Shown piece by piece: positions 21,322 through 34,100 of a DNA stretch of 64,000 nucleotides. Every line of letters starts with the position of its first letter. Position 1 is the stretch's first letter. A program made the translations under genes and the position numbers. The notes under the pieces were generated by a model. It was not told the DNA's origin and did no database searches. It saw nothing but the letters and a program-made list of their open reading frames with translations. Origin of the DNA: Vermamoeba vermiformis (Eukaryota; Tubulinea; Echinamoebida); assembly GCA_045837725.1 (NCBI GenBank), contig JBEWZL010000102.1, positions 248,001 to 312,000 on the forward strand, given 5' to 3'.

Positions 21322-23026
21322 TTAACTGCTCTTATTATCCGCTTGTGCTTTGTGTTCCCTTTCACACGCCTTGCCTGCTTCATAACGACGTTTGCCCTCC
21401 AGATACTGTGACAAGTCAGAGACATATTCAAGTGTCATTTAATATAATATCTTACCTTCATTGCGTCCTCATATTTGGTGAATAAGACTTGTTTGGTGGG
21501 TAATCTGGTCGTGAAAGTGAAGTGGAATGTGTTGGTGGTCTGTGAAGTCTGTTTGATTGGATCAACTACATCCGTCTTCACCAGCACTTGTATTGAATTG
21601 TTTTCGGTGAATACAATCACTATACAGCATTAGGATATTATATAATGTGATCGTGTGCAGTGGTACGTACTCGAGTTAAATATGCAGACAGTACCAATAT
21701 CGACAGGGGCAATGAAGTTGATCTCATCGACAGCTCGGAACATGGTGGGCACACCACTGAATAAGAACGCTGTGGCCCATGCTTGTTCTGTACAAGCATT
21801 AGAATGTGAATGCTAGCGAAGCGCTGACGTACCATAGGCGAGTCTCATGAGATAACCTCCGAAGACTTTGTTGTGGATGTTACGCTTTTGCGGGTGCATG
21901 ACAATCATGGACTGATAGGCCGTTGATGACATGTCAACCTCTGTGGCAGTCTTGCCTTTGTTCATGAACAGATTGTGCAGCAACAAGCGCTCTTCGACTG
22001 TTGGTGGTTTGAGTGTGAGTGACTCTTGCACTCTCTTCTTGCGCAGTTCACGTGACTCTATTGATAGAATGAGTTACGCTGCTTATCAACAATATCTGTT
22101 ATGCATGTACATACCAATGGCTCGCTGATGAAGAGCTTTTTCTTCATCAGTGACAGGTGTCAAAGGTGCAATTCCTTGATAAGCTTTGTTATGATCACGT
22201 GCGACCATGGTCATAGAGGCCTCGATCACGCGTTCAAATCCTTTGGTCTTTCAGTGAATCGACGCGCATGTGCACTTCCATAGACGAGCGACCAACAGAG
22301 ATGACAAAGCCTTGCAGCCTCAAGTCATGAAAAGCAGAGAGGGGCTTGAACATGTCAATACGATCGCAGCTCGCAGTGACAATGGTGATCTGAGAGCCGT
22401 TCTTCTCGGGCTCCATTTTCACCTCTTGCGGGCCTCTGTCAACGGTTAGGTTTGGCAGCAACCAAAGCACTGCTATTAGTGCACGTACTTGAACGATGAG
22501 TCCTGTTGAATGAGTGTTGCAACGACCTCTTTGTCTTGACCGAGCACGTGTTTGTAGGCCACAGCACCGGCCAATCCTATTTAGGAAGGTGTGAGATTTT
22601 GAGACTTGCAGCCATTGGCACGTGGAGTGTAGCTACATACTATCAAGATCTTCTAGAATGAGGCCAATCCGTAGTTGACCGAAGTGATTGATGTACGAGG
22701 TGCGGAGGTTCTCATCTGACGAAAATCGCAATAATTTCTCTGTAAAGGAATCTTTCGGCGTTTTGGTAGAAATAGTGCCATTGGTTGATGTGCAATATGG
22801 TTTTCGCTTTTTGATATTTAAGATGAATAATTTAGACGCAGTAATTCCAGACGACGGTTTCAACTGCGAGATCTGGTAGCAATTAAAATATTAAAAATTG
22901 TCCTATTTAAATTACATTTCGATTAATTGTAGTATTTAATTTTATGCATCCTTTGATTTTTACTACATTTTTCAAGCGAGTTTTCGCTGATCTGCTTACC
23001 TTTCTTACTGCTGCCCTTAAGAACAT
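21322..23026 (-). CDS. ACOT9: Mitochondrial acyl-CoA thioesterase, ACOT9-like (double hotdog)
   Basis: These enzymes hydrolyse acyl-CoA esters in the mitochondrial matrix. The N-terminus, MFLRAAVRK joined across an intron to an ISQLKPSSG segment, is basic and lacks acidic residues, as in a mitochondrial presequence. Next come LLRFSSDENLRTSYINHFG and LRIGLILEDLDS. The first hotdog unit contains AGAVAYKHVLG and ITIVTASCDRIDMF, and ends in a SMEVHMRVDSL strand. The second contains MIVMHPQKRNIHNKVFGGY and LMRLAY, the typical hotdog helix start. The last exon ends ADNKSS. Around ten short introns interrupt it. The two-domain layout and motif order match ACOT9/ACOT10 and the fungal relatives. Confidence 0.82.
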
Positions 23027-23162
23027 CTCTGACAATACGATACTATTGTTGACGTCGTAATGGATTGAATAATACGAATGTCACGGAACTGTGCGGAATG
23101 TTGTGACAAAAATCACTTGGCACGTGGCGGAGGGAGGCAATTAAAATTAAACAGGCTTGATT

Positions 23163-25180
23163 TTATTTCTTCTCTTTGTTCCAATCAACTGATTTTAGCC
23201 AAGTCTCTGCTTCTTGTAGCGTGGCATCAGGATGCTCGAGCATCCATTCGATTTGTTTCTGCAGCACGATTGAGATGATAGGCCCGGGAGACACGTTTAA
23301 CAAAGTGCACAAATTGTGACCCTATTGATAAGTGTCAGTTCTGACTATCATACGCATCAATTACATACATCGACTAAGGGCCGCATGTCCCACACGCCTT
23401 GCAGCATGTACGACTCAACTAATTGTGTGAACCGAACTACAGTGGCACAAACAGCATTGAACACTTCATCGGTCGAGTCAATGGTGTCGGACAAGAATGG
23501 ATCAATGGGCGTGAGAATGTCCGGCAACAGATCGAGCACTGAGAGCAACACCGCGTCCAAGTAGAACTCTTTTGTTTCTCGCAGGAGCAGGCCTAATTCT
23601 TTGCGCGTAATTGTGTATTCGCGCTTCTCGTTGTGGCATGCTAAAATGTCCTTGCAAATTTGTCTGAAGTGCTGCACGACTTTGGAAATCAACAAAATGT
23701 GTTCAGCGTCTTTCTTCGGGAACTAAATCAACGAGTTAGCTTGTCAATAACAAGAGTTGCTTCCGTACCTTGACAGAATGAAGAATCACGTAGTTGACCA
23801 AATGGTCTTGCCTCTTCTTAGCCGTGGTGTAAGTGAGATGTCTCAACGGCAACAGCGCCGAGCACAACATCAACAATCGACGGTCATTCACGAACCTTTC
23901 TGAAGTCAACTGTGGCAACTGCTTAGCAAGCCCTTTGATCAACAGCAAGATTTTGCGTGAGTTCTGAAGTCCTTTCACGTGCCAGAATAAATTCTCAAGT
24001 ACTGTACATTGTTAGCAGTTATTATTAGACAGATGTGCTTGCGTACCATAGTTCTTAGGCAACTCAAATACGATATCAAACAACGCCAGTTCGTGTAAAT
24101 AATTGAATGCCATGTCAGGGCGAGAACTCTTCAGCATGCCCTCGAGTTCTTTGCCAATTCTCTCGCGACTGACTTTTGTGCGTAGTGCAGCCTATTTTCA
24201 TTGATGAGCAATGTCCAGTATTGTCATCAATAACTCTACACACCTGCACTTTTTCATCTCTGGCAGCGTGCAACAGCTCAGGGTCTGGTTGGAACTGCAA
24301 TCGACACGCAAATCTAATGGCACGAAGGACACGCAACGGGTCATCGAGGAATGTTTCGAGGGGCGCTAACGGCGTGCGAATAATTCCTTGGCATAAATCT
24401 TCAATGCTCTATCTATTAATTAGCCACTAATAACACAATAGTTAACAGCATTATTCGTACGCGTCCAGTGTGATCTTCGACTTTGCCAGTGTTGATGTTG
24501 TAAAACAGCGCGTTGATCGTCAAGTCACGGCGAAATGCGTCTTCTTTTGGAGTGCCAATGCGCTGTCCAGTGCGCGGTCAATAAAGACTCATATCCTAGG
24601 ATAGCAGAGACTTACGATGGTAGGAATACGACTGTTCTCAGTGTAGCTCTCAGCTCTCAAATTGACGAAGTCAATCCACGTGCCAAACACACGCATAGTG
24701 GCTGTTTCGAGGTGCTTGGACTGTTCTGGGTTCGTTTCAATGACACCAATTGTGTGCGTCTCTTCACCTCTCTTTGCTAGCAACTCGTTTACATATTCGG
24801 CGAAGTTCTTACCCATTATATTATCGAGTGCTATATCAATATCATCGCTGGCTGATTTAAGGAGCTGTAAAGCGGTTAGGCTTGTGCAATGCCAAATTAA
24901 ATTTAAAATAATTTTTGATAAAATAATTTTAGTAATAGGCGAATAATGATAATTGAGTAATTCGAATTACAATCGAAAAAAATAAATATTTATTAATTTT
25001 TTTTTGTATTACCTTGTCTCGAACCCAACCACCTGCCACACGAAGGGTGGTATTGAGGTTAAAAACTTGAGCAACCTCCAGTAAAAATGCAAATACAATG
25101 CTCTCGTCTTTAGTAAGTGGAAAGTCTTTCAATCTGCTTTCAATCCTGTTTCTCCGTTCGTCCTGTTCAGACCTCTCCAT
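23163..25180 (-). CDS. TRNT1: CCA-adding tRNA nucleotidyltransferase
   Basis: The enzyme adds or repairs the 3' CCA end of tRNAs in nucleus, cytosol and mitochondria. Visible class II motifs in order: [20 protein letters not shown] with the metal-binding Dx[17 protein letters not shown] (motif B) and [18 protein letters not shown] (motif D, nucleotide-recognition helix). The helical body and tail follow, with [14 protein letters not shown] and [13 protein letters not shown]. The C-terminal half is diverged but of normal size, giving about 560 residues. The start at 25180 leaves a short acidic/basic leader, [17 protein letters not shown], without a clear mitochondrial presequence. It lies between ACOT9 and eIF5B on the same strand. 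Confidence 0.92.
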
Positions 25181-25324
25181 TATTGCGCTATTCTATTACT
25201 TGTTAAATAACTTCTGTTTCTGTCGCTTAAGGGATAAGTGTTATGCGAAATTTTCCGGATCTTGCTTCGCGTCTCTACACGAAGTGTACAATGTCAATCA
25301 AAAAGAGAGGTAATCCAGCTGCGC

Positions 25325-25363
<39 letters not shown>

Positions 25364-25586
25364 TATTTTTTTGTGCCAGGTATGGGGCCTCATTCGATAA
25401 CTGTACTACTGCACCCGTGACTTATTATTACTCGACCAACGTATGCAATGTTTATACTGTAGATCAAATGTCTCAATAGCTTGTCTGCACTCCCGGCCAG
25501 GAGATCGGGTAAATGGTAGATGCAATCTCCCAAATTTTTTTATAATATTTAAATCGCTTTATTGTTATTATAATTCGTTAAATTAT
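25181..25586. other. Intergenic region with possible SINE-like retroposed fragment
   Basis: On the minus strand the eIF5B stop is followed by an AATAAA within 30 bp. After that comes a sequence of moderate GC content from about 25510 down to 25376, then an A-rich tail. Within the block, TGGCCGGGAGTG weakly resembles a pol III A box and GTTATCGAATG weakly resembles a B box. A body followed by a long A tract is the layout of a SINE or retroposed small RNA, but the boxes are poor and no target duplication is apparent. Confidence 0.25.
25326..25360. repeat. Homopolymer tract of 35 T (A on the minus strand)
   Basis: An uninterrupted run of 35 T residues is followed by a short TA-rich stretch and another T run. 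It is by far the longest homopolymer in the window. Its length may vary between individuals or be set by assembly. On the minus strand it could be the A tail of a retroposed sequence. Confidence 0.95.
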
Positions 25587-28500
25587 CTACAGGACACCAA
25601 GGATCTTCTTCATCTTCACCAACAAGGTGTAGATCTCCTTCTGTTGAACAATATCCTTGTGGAACTCCTTGAGTGCATCCAACGAGTCACGAGTGATCTT
25701 AGAGTAGAGCAAGTCGTCGTGCTCGAAGTGTCGGCCATACATGAAGTTCTGTTGCTCACCAGCTTGATCGATCTTGATAGCGACATCATCACCGGCCTTG
25801 GCTTGTGTCACAGTCTTGTGATCCTTCTCGATGGAGGCAATTGTACCAAGTTCAATGAACTACAGTCCATTTGTTAACAACGCGAATCACTTATTGATGA
25901 GAAGGGTACTTACGTCCTTGGAGGGAACACAAATGGGAGTGCCGACCTTGAGAATGCCATCCTCGACATGGACACCGAGAATAATGGGATTGCGCTTGTT
26001 GAAGATGTACTCTTCGTAGATGCGCAAGATGCACGGGAAAACAGGAGCGACTTTAGCGTTGGCAAGCTTCTCTTTCTTGACGTCCTCCCAGTAGCGAGTG
26101 AACTTATCGAACAAGTGGTAGATGATGTCTGCTTCGAATGTGCGGACCTTCATGTCTTGAGCGAATTGTTCAGCTTCAGGTGTGATCTTGACGTCGAAGG
26201 CAAGAATGCAAGCAAACTCAGGGGCCTTACGATCGTGCATGACACTGGCCTTGACAACGTCACGTTTGTGCACGGGGCCGATGTTAATGTTAGCCACGGG
26301 AACCTTGCAGGTCTTGTTCAAGTATTCCAACAAGGCTTCGAGAGAACCAAGAGTACTGGCTTGAACAGTGACACCAACACCAGAGCGGTCGAGCTTTTCC
26401 AACAAACCCTTAACGTCTTCCATAACGGTTTCCTTTAAGTCTTCCATGGCATCTTCGTCGTTTTCGATATCGTTGATAACGTACAACTGACTGCCAGCGA
26501 CGGCACCTTCCAAGTCTTGAGCAGAGATCTTGACACCTTGAGCGGCACGTACTTCCTTGTGGTGGATGTATTGTGACTTGAAGCGAATTTCTTTCATCGG
26601 TTGCGGTGTCAGTAGAGCTCTTACAGTTGTTATAATCGGTCCGTTCCAACCGCACAGCATGATTCTGTCACCTTCTCGCAAAATTCCGTTGGCAAGAATG
26701 ACGTCAACAGTGTAGCCAAAGCCTTCAATGACTTTAACTTCGAGAATGGTGCACTGAAGAGAGCTCAACTTGAGCAAACGATCAGTCATCATGTTCTGAG
26801 ACAATTGAATGAGGAGCAACAACAAGTCAGGAATGCCTTCACCAGTTGCAGCAGAAGTTGGGACCAAAGAAATGAACTTTCTGAAGTCGGGGTTTTTGTA
26901 GTAAAGAGCGGCGTTCAAGTTCTGTTCAGCAAATCCAGCAATGGTTTGTTTGACACGATCTTCGAACTCCATTTGAGTGTCCTTTCCTTGGTTCTTGAAA
27001 GACTGCAAGAAGGACATGTCTTGTGTGGGCTTCCAGCCGTAGCAACGATCGACCTTGTTGAGGGCGACGATGAAAGGAATCTTTCTCTTCTTCAACAAGT
27101 TGATGGACTCGATAGTTTGGGGTTCAAGACCGTGCATCAAATCGACCACCAAAATGGCGATATCGCACAAACTAGAGCCTCTAACACGCAAGTTGCTGAA
27201 GGATTCGTGACCCGGAGTATCGATAATCAAGAGACCAGGGACTTGGTACTTGATGTCCCACTTCAATAAAGACTTGAAAGTCTCGTCTTCACGCAAATCA
27301 GACGTCTTTTCTTTGACGTTTTCCATAGGGAAGAAAGTGGCACCAATTTGTTGAGTGATACCACCGACTTCTTGATTTTGGTATGAAGTGCGACGAATAC
27401 GATCGAGCAATGAAGTCTTGCCAGTATCGACGTGACCTAACACGACAACGATGGGTGAACGCAAGTCATCTTCACCTCCTTGGCCCTTGCGGATCTTCTC
27501 GAGCTTTTCTTTCTTCTCGGCCTCTTCTTTTTGTTTGCGAGCGCGTTCTTCCTCTTGTTTTCTCTTTTGCTCTTCGTGCTTGCGACGTCTTTCTTCGTCA
27601 CGCTTGCGACGTTCTTCTTCAGCTTTCTTTGCCTCTTCTTCTTTTCGCTTGCGCTCTTCTTCGGCTCTAATCTTTTCTTCCTCTTCAACACTAAGCGCGG
27701 GCTTTTCTTCGGTCTCGGTAGGAGTAGCAACGACCTTCTCAGCAACAGCCTCCCAGTCATCAGCCTCACCGAGTTGATCCTCCCAGTTTTCAGCTTCTTT
27801 GGGCTTCTCCTCGGTGTTGTTGTTGGTTTGATTTTCAGTAGTAGTGGCTGTCTCTTCAGTAGCCGTTTGCTCACCGGGTTTCTTGTTCTTGTTATTCTTG
27901 CGTGGTTTCGGTCGCTTGGCACCTCCACCAGCAAGACCAGGAATAACAACATTGCCTCCGAACTTGGCTGCCAATTTAGCGCGTTGTTCTTCGGCTTCCT
28001 TCTTTTTGCGTTCTTCAGCAGCTTCCTTTTGACGTTTCTTGCGTTCCTCAGCTTGTTTCTTTCGCTCTTCTTCTTGACGCTTCAATTCAGCAATGCGACG
28101 TTCTTCTTCTTCTTCTTCACGCTTAATACGCTCTTCTTCCTCGCGTTGGAGTCTTTCTTGCTCAGCTTTAGCCTTCAAAATTTGGGCGGCAATCTTGCTC
28201 TTAGGACCAGCTGATATGGCGACATTAGATTTGACATGCAGGCACAATAGGAGCTACTACGTACCGGCCTTAGCAGGGGCTTTAGTGGCAGCAGGAGCAG
28301 CCTTTTTCTTGTCTCCTTTCTTCGCGCCACCTTCAGCTTTCTTTTCTTCCTTCTTATCCTCTGCCTTGGTGTCTTCCGCGGGCTTATCTGCAGCACCGTC
28401 GGGCTTGGGAGCAGCGTCGTCAGTCTTTGTTTCATTCTCGTCTGTTAAGGAATAAATGAGAACTCGTTACAAAAATCGAATTAATTTGTCAATGTTAGGA

Positions 28501-29122
28501 AATTATTCCTTTTGATCGAAATAATAACACAATACTATAACAAATATTTGCAAATATTGTAGAATCAAATATAATTACCTCCTTCGTCTTTGTCATCTGC
28601 ATCGCCTTCCTTTCCCTTTTCACCGGCCTTCTTCTTCTTTTTGTTCTTTGAGCCTGATTTTTTAGCAGCACCACCCAATGTGCTACCACCGAGCGAGCTA
28701 CCACCAAGTGAACTACCGCCAAGACTGCTGCCAGTTGTGGCTGGTGTGCTTCCCAGTGTGCTGCCTCCTAATGTACTACCACCCAAAGTACTTCCACCAA
28801 GTGTAGTAGCGCCACCAAGGGTTGTGGGCTTTTTAGCGGGACCGCCAAGGGTGCTTCCACCTGAACGAATCCGGATGAGAATTATGTATAATTTATTAAT
28901 TATTATAATTGAGTCGTAATAATTGCATATAAGTGTACAAAAATCGATTTCTTTAATTACGTAATTTAAATAATTCTCATCAAAAAAGATAGCGATCTTG
29001 GATCGGATTGACATGATCGTACCTAAAGCAGTGCCTGTTTTAGGGGCTCCGCCAAGAGCAGTGCCGCCGAGTGTAGTTGCTGGAGGTTGGCCTCCTAATG
29101 CTGTTCCAGTTGTGGTCGACAT
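25587..29122 (-). CDS. EIF5B: Translation initiation factor eIF5B (IF2-like GTPase)
   Basis: eIF5B promotes joining of ribosomal subunits at the start codon. The N-terminal exons encode a low-complexity repeat built from TLGG, ALGG and SLGG units, then a Lys/Glu-rich charged region of about 300 residues ([17 protein letters not shown], repeated EERKKQ). The GTPase domain starts with [18 protein letters not shown] (G1), [17 protein letters not shown] (switch I), [16 protein letters not shown] (G3), [14 protein letters not shown] (G4) and [15 protein letters not shown] (G5). Domains II-IV follow ([34 protein letters not shown]), ending KMKKILGVL. The TLGG repeat leader is not part of the usual eIF5B N-terminus as I know it. 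The coding exons read straight through with few introns. Confidence 0.95.
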
Positions 29123-29398
29123 CGTGGAATCATTTGATGAATGGCCCGGTAAACTTTTCCTTTTTTTATGATTCTGAGAGCGATGAAAAAACGCAGAACA
29201 GAGGCGCGCAAGAGATTCAGCCATTATTTGAGAAGCAAACCATTGTATCATTTGCATTTCAAGTCAATAAGGGGCGGCAGTGCTGCAGAGGAATGCAGAA
29301 TTTCCGAATGGCCAAAGCAGATCTTACGAAGCAACCTCATCCGTTACGATTATTATTTATTTACAGTTTATCCGAGCAAGTTACAACGCTATTGACAT

Positions 29399-30862
29399 CT
29401 AGACTTGGTCTTCAGGCTTTACGGTGTTAGTGTTATTGATGTTAGTGTTGTTGGGGTTAGTGAGAGCAGTGGTATCAATAGTGGTCACGGGAGCAATGTT
29501 GTCAAGTGGGCGAGTTGAAGTCTGTTTCACTTGTGCGAGCCTTGCATCTAGAGCCTTGAGCGCCATCATTCTGAATAAATTACAAATTAGATGGGACCAA
29601 AAGTGTTGCCTTATTCACGTACCTGCGTCGTTCAGCATCAGCAGGAGCAGATAGAACTGACGGGGCAGAAGCTAATTCACGCTCACCAGTTGATGCGACT
29701 GTGGTAGGTGTGCGAGGAGGACGCCAGACACAGCAACAAATGCTGCGGCCAAACACCCAGGTGAGGTTAGCAATTGTGTTCACAGTGGGTCTACAACAGT
29801 GGTTAGATGAGTCAATCAATGCTACAAACAATAACATACTGGGCTGCTTCGGGGAAGAAACTAGCGAAGGAGAAATCATTCGAGGGATTGCCAACAACTT
29901 CGCCGGGCTTAGCTTGGAACCAGCGCAAGTAGACCCACGAGGCAATGACACCAGGGATAACCACAAACAATGCGGCAGAGAATGAAATCAGCGAAAAGAT
30001 GAGTGTTGTAAGCACCATGATGCTTGGAATATGCTACAAGCAGTCATGTTAGTTGTCATTCGTGACTCGACTATATCATTTATTGGTTACCTTGTTGCGC
30101 ACGCTGAGAACACCAAAGAGTTTGTTGTCTTGCTCAGGATTGAGTTCTTTCATCGCAACGGCAAATCCAGCGATGACTGCTGCAAATCCTCCGACTGGAT
30201 GAAACCTAATGAAGAATGAAACATTAGACAAGGACAGTCTTGACATTCAGACTTACAAAATGTCGCGCTCAGGATTGAAAGACTTTCCGTCCTTTGTAGT
30301 GACTTCATTTGATACTTGGTACATAAGCACTAATACGGCGAACATAAAGGTCCAGCAGACAGAGTTGATAATCGCGATGAATCGGAGATACTCCTTTGTG
30401 CCCCAAAGCGGTTCTAAATATTTGCCAGCAATAATAAGCAGCACTACATTGAAGAGTAGCTGTATGATATGAATATCAGCCCTGATATCAATTTTCCACA
30501 GTTTTTGTAATTGTTCCTTACATCCAAAAAGCTCGTGTGCATAAAGCCTGCTGTAACGAGATTCCAAAATCGAAAATGCGGTGGGAAAGTACTAATATTT
30601 TAATTATTAATATAAGTGACAGTTGGATGCGGTTTACTAAAAAATAAAAAATAATGGCGCAAAAAATCAAATTAAAAACTTACTATCCAGGTACCAAAGC
30701 AAACATTCTAACAATAAAGGGAAAAATTGTGCCAATTAAATACATAACACCCATCGTAATAGCCAAGATCTTGGTTGCTTGGGGGATGTTGACAAATGGG
30801 TTGCTGAACTGCATTTGCGGAATCCCGAACCGACGGGGCTGATTTTGAGCCGCTTCTTCCAT
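29399..30862 (-). CDS. TMEM115: TMEM115, Golgi rhomboid-like membrane protein
   Basis: TMEM115 is a multi-pass Golgi protein related to the rhomboid fold and implicated in retrograde transport. The minus-strand exons give FVNIPQATKILAITMGVMY (TM1), FPPHFRFWNLVTAGFMHTSF, LLIIAGKYLEPLWGTKEYLR, VLMYQVSNEVTT, FHPVGGFAAVIAGFAVAMKE, VIPGVIASWVYLRWFQ, FASFFPEAAQY and DAERRR-MALKALDARLAQVK. The order and the motifs LEPLWG, SWVYLRxxQ, FATFFPE and DAERRR...ALKAL match the family closely. No rhomboid Ser-His dyad is seen, as expected. Length is about 330 residues. The start is 260 bp from the divergent FAM21 start. A Derlin was considered but the C-terminal motifs fit TMEM115 better. Confidence 0.9.
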
Positions 30863-31122
30863 CGTCGGCGAGTGAATAATGATTGTTGTTGTTTCAATCA
30901 AAGTATCATAATAAAAAACGTGCTGACGTCTTCAATAACAACGCACTCGGCCTAGCGCAAGAACTGCTAAATAATCTTTCATTGAGTAAGGAAAGACTCA
31001 ATAATATGTATTAATAATATTACAGGTGATGGGTGCGTCTAAAGAAAGTTCCTTCGCTTTTTTATTTTCGCAAAACGTAGGAAATGATTCTTATGTTCCT
31101 TTAATAGCGTATACAACGGATC

Positions 31123-34100
31123 ATGTCCTCACGAAGTGAATCTGAAAGAAGTGAAAGCGAATCCAGCGCTTCATTCTCAGAGGATGAAAGCAATGAACGT
31201 CAGTCAGTTGTCGAGGGATCTGGGAAGGGTGATGATGATATAGTCAGCGTTCGTAGCACTAGCGCTCGCAGCACACGTAGTACATTGAAGAGACAAGAGA
31301 CTAACGGAAGTTATTTCGAATCTCCTGATCCAGCACCAGTTACCCAGCAAGACTATAATATTCCAGCTGCCGAAAATAACAATAATAATAATAACAATAA
31401 TGTGAGATTATGGGAGAGAGCGTGGTCATTGGAGGAATTGCGAAAGGGCACTTCTAATTGGACCCTGGCTTCTGATGCAGGAGTAAGCAAAATTATTAAC
31501 AATTATCAGTCCAAATAACCATCAATATTGAATTTAATTTAATGCTTTAACAACAATCTATTTTAAATCGTTGGTACTATTTTCGATCTGATCAGAAAAT
31601 TCAATGGATCTGTCTTACTTACATATTACCCTTTTAATTATAGTTACTCAACTACTTGCGCGAATTTTCGGATAATTTAACGAAGAGAACCAAAGAAGTT
31701 GAAAGCAATCTTTATTCGCTAGTATTTGATGTTGCAGCCAACGATACTCGCCTCCACAACACATTCAACGAGCTCTTGATGCTTGCTAACACGCAATATA
31801 TCGAAAATGTAAGTATTTAATGCTAGGACAGCCGTATATGTCATTGAAGACTAATTTTATTTTTAGCGTGTGTACGATGTTGACGAGACTGCTCTTGGCA
31901 ATGATCAGCCCGCAGCAGCCACCGAACCTTTGAGCAAAGAGGCCATTGAGAACATTTTAATTCCTAAATTCAAAGAAGCAGTGAAATACGCTGTGGATAC
32001 TTTGAAGATGGTTCAAATTAAAGAGGTTGGTGCAGGTGAAGAAGACGATCGTCCCAACGGCCAGCCCAATGGCGTTGCAGCTCACGGACCCAAAGATCCG
32101 TATTCGCGCCGGCCATTGCCTTTCATCATTGGTACTCGCGAATTTCAAGAAGACGATTATTGCGGTCTGCATTACGAAGAAGAGGACGAACCTGAGCCTG
32201 GTACGTATTGACCCACAGATGTGAATGCATCAAGCTAATTGATAAATCTACAGAGGAGGTTGAGTTGACTATTGATGCTAGTTCTGAGGCATCGAGTGGC
32301 TCCAGCGAATTTACTGAAGACAGAGAGAGCGGAGACGAAGGAAGTGTTAGCGGTGATGACAAGAGCGAAAAAAGCGAGAGCGAGAGTGAAAGCGAGTCCG
32401 AAGAGAAGGACTTGTTTGCTGTCGATGAAGGCAGTGACTTCGGCTCTGACGATGCTAAAAGCAAAAAGAAAGAGAAGAGTGCCGAAGAAAGCGGTTCTGA
32501 GAGCGAGTCTGGTGAGGAGAGTGGCAGCGAGAAAGAAGAGAAGAAAGACAAACAGCCCAAGAGTTTCGCTGCGGTGTTGGAGGCCTCTTTGCAAGGTCAA
32601 CTGAAGGGTCAAAAGGAGCCCAAGCGCAAGAAGTCTAAGTCTAAGAAGGACAAAACAAGCACCAAGACCGAAGAGACTCCCAAGCCTCAAGAAGAGCCTG
32701 CGGATTTATTTTCAGATCCAGAAGATCCTAATGGCTTGTTTGGCACTGCTAAGGTACGTGAAGAACTTTCTATTTTCGTAGAAGTGCGCACTAACTTTGT
32801 CAAAGAAAACTGGCGGCTTATTTGATTTACTCGGAGACACTCCTTCGTCAAACTTGTTTGATGGCAGTGACGCTAGTCCACGTGACAAGAAGGCAGAGGC
32901 ACCAAAGGAGGAAAAGAAGCCTGAGAAGAAAAAAGACACTTTCGAGTCGTTGTTCGATAACAATGACGATGAAACTGATCTCTTTGGTGACAAGAAGCCC
33001 ACTGTAGCTGCAGTCACCACTGAAAAGAAGGCTGAAAAGAAGAGCACTTCATTGTTTGACGAAGAAGAAGATGGCGGCTCGTTATTCGGCAAGTCAGATG
33101 TCGCCCCGACCAAGTCCGAAGAGAAAAAGCCCGAGAAGAAAGCGGAAGCGAAGAAGGCAGAGCCCAGGAAAGACGACAAAAAGACTGATAAGAAGTCTGA
33201 TAGGAAGCGAGCGGGTAGCAAGTCGACCAAAAAGCGAAAGGACAGCGCGACCAAGACAAAGGCTCAAGCTGAACCTGTCCCAGCTCCTATAGCACTGCCA
33301 GGCATGACACCCACTCCCCCAAAGTCTTCACTTCTGGACGACGGTGATCTCTTTGGTGGCTCAAAAGCGAAGTCTGGAAATGCAGCGGCATCAAAGTCTT
33401 TGTTTGATTTGGATGACGAAGATGATGATATCTTTTCGAGTAAGCCCAAGGCAACAACTCAAGCTCCCAAGAAGACACTTCTCTTCGACTACACCGAAGA
33501 AGACGATCTCCTCGGTCCCAGCACTAAGAAGGCTGAGCCTAAAGAGGAGCCAAAACAAGCAGCTGCCGCAAAGCCTGCTGAAAAGCCTGCCGAGAAACCG
33601 GCGGAAAAACCAGCCGATAAGAAACAACCCAAGTCACTGTTTGATGAAGAAGAGGATGATGATATATTTGGCACAAAGAAGGCCGCTCCTGCGAAGACTG
33701 AGACCAAGCCAGTTGTGGTAGCTGAAGTTAAAGTTGAAGACAAGAAAGAAGACAAACAAGTCGAGAAGAAGGATGACAAGAAGACCTCTTCGACTAAATC
33801 AAGCCTGTGGGACACCGAGGAGGATGACTTGGACTTCTTCGGCACCAAGAAGACAGCGGCCAAGAAGGACGAGCCCAAGAAAGAAGAACCCAAGAAAGAG
33901 GAACCTAAAAAAGAGGAGCCCAAGAAGGATGACAAGTCCACCAAAGTCGACAAAACTGTCAATCCACTTAGCAAGGTTGAAGACCCGCTGAAGAGCTCAG
34001 GTCCCGCGGAATCTCCTCGAACAAAGGAAGAAGAAAAGACCAAGCCTGCCGTATCACAAAAGATTTCTGAGCGTATGGCTGCCCTTACTTCCAGTTCTAA

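Noticed and set aside
27480-28214. Plus-strand frame rich in Phe and Leu, looking like a membrane protein
   Set aside because: It is the antisense of the Lys/Glu-rich region of eIF5B (AAG and GAG codons give CTT and CTC), not a gene.
29399-30862. Assignment of the membrane protein gene as a Derlin
   Set aside because: The C-terminal motifs SWVYLRWFQ, FASFFPEA and DAERRR...ALKAL are those of TMEM115, and the Derlin WR signature is not seen.
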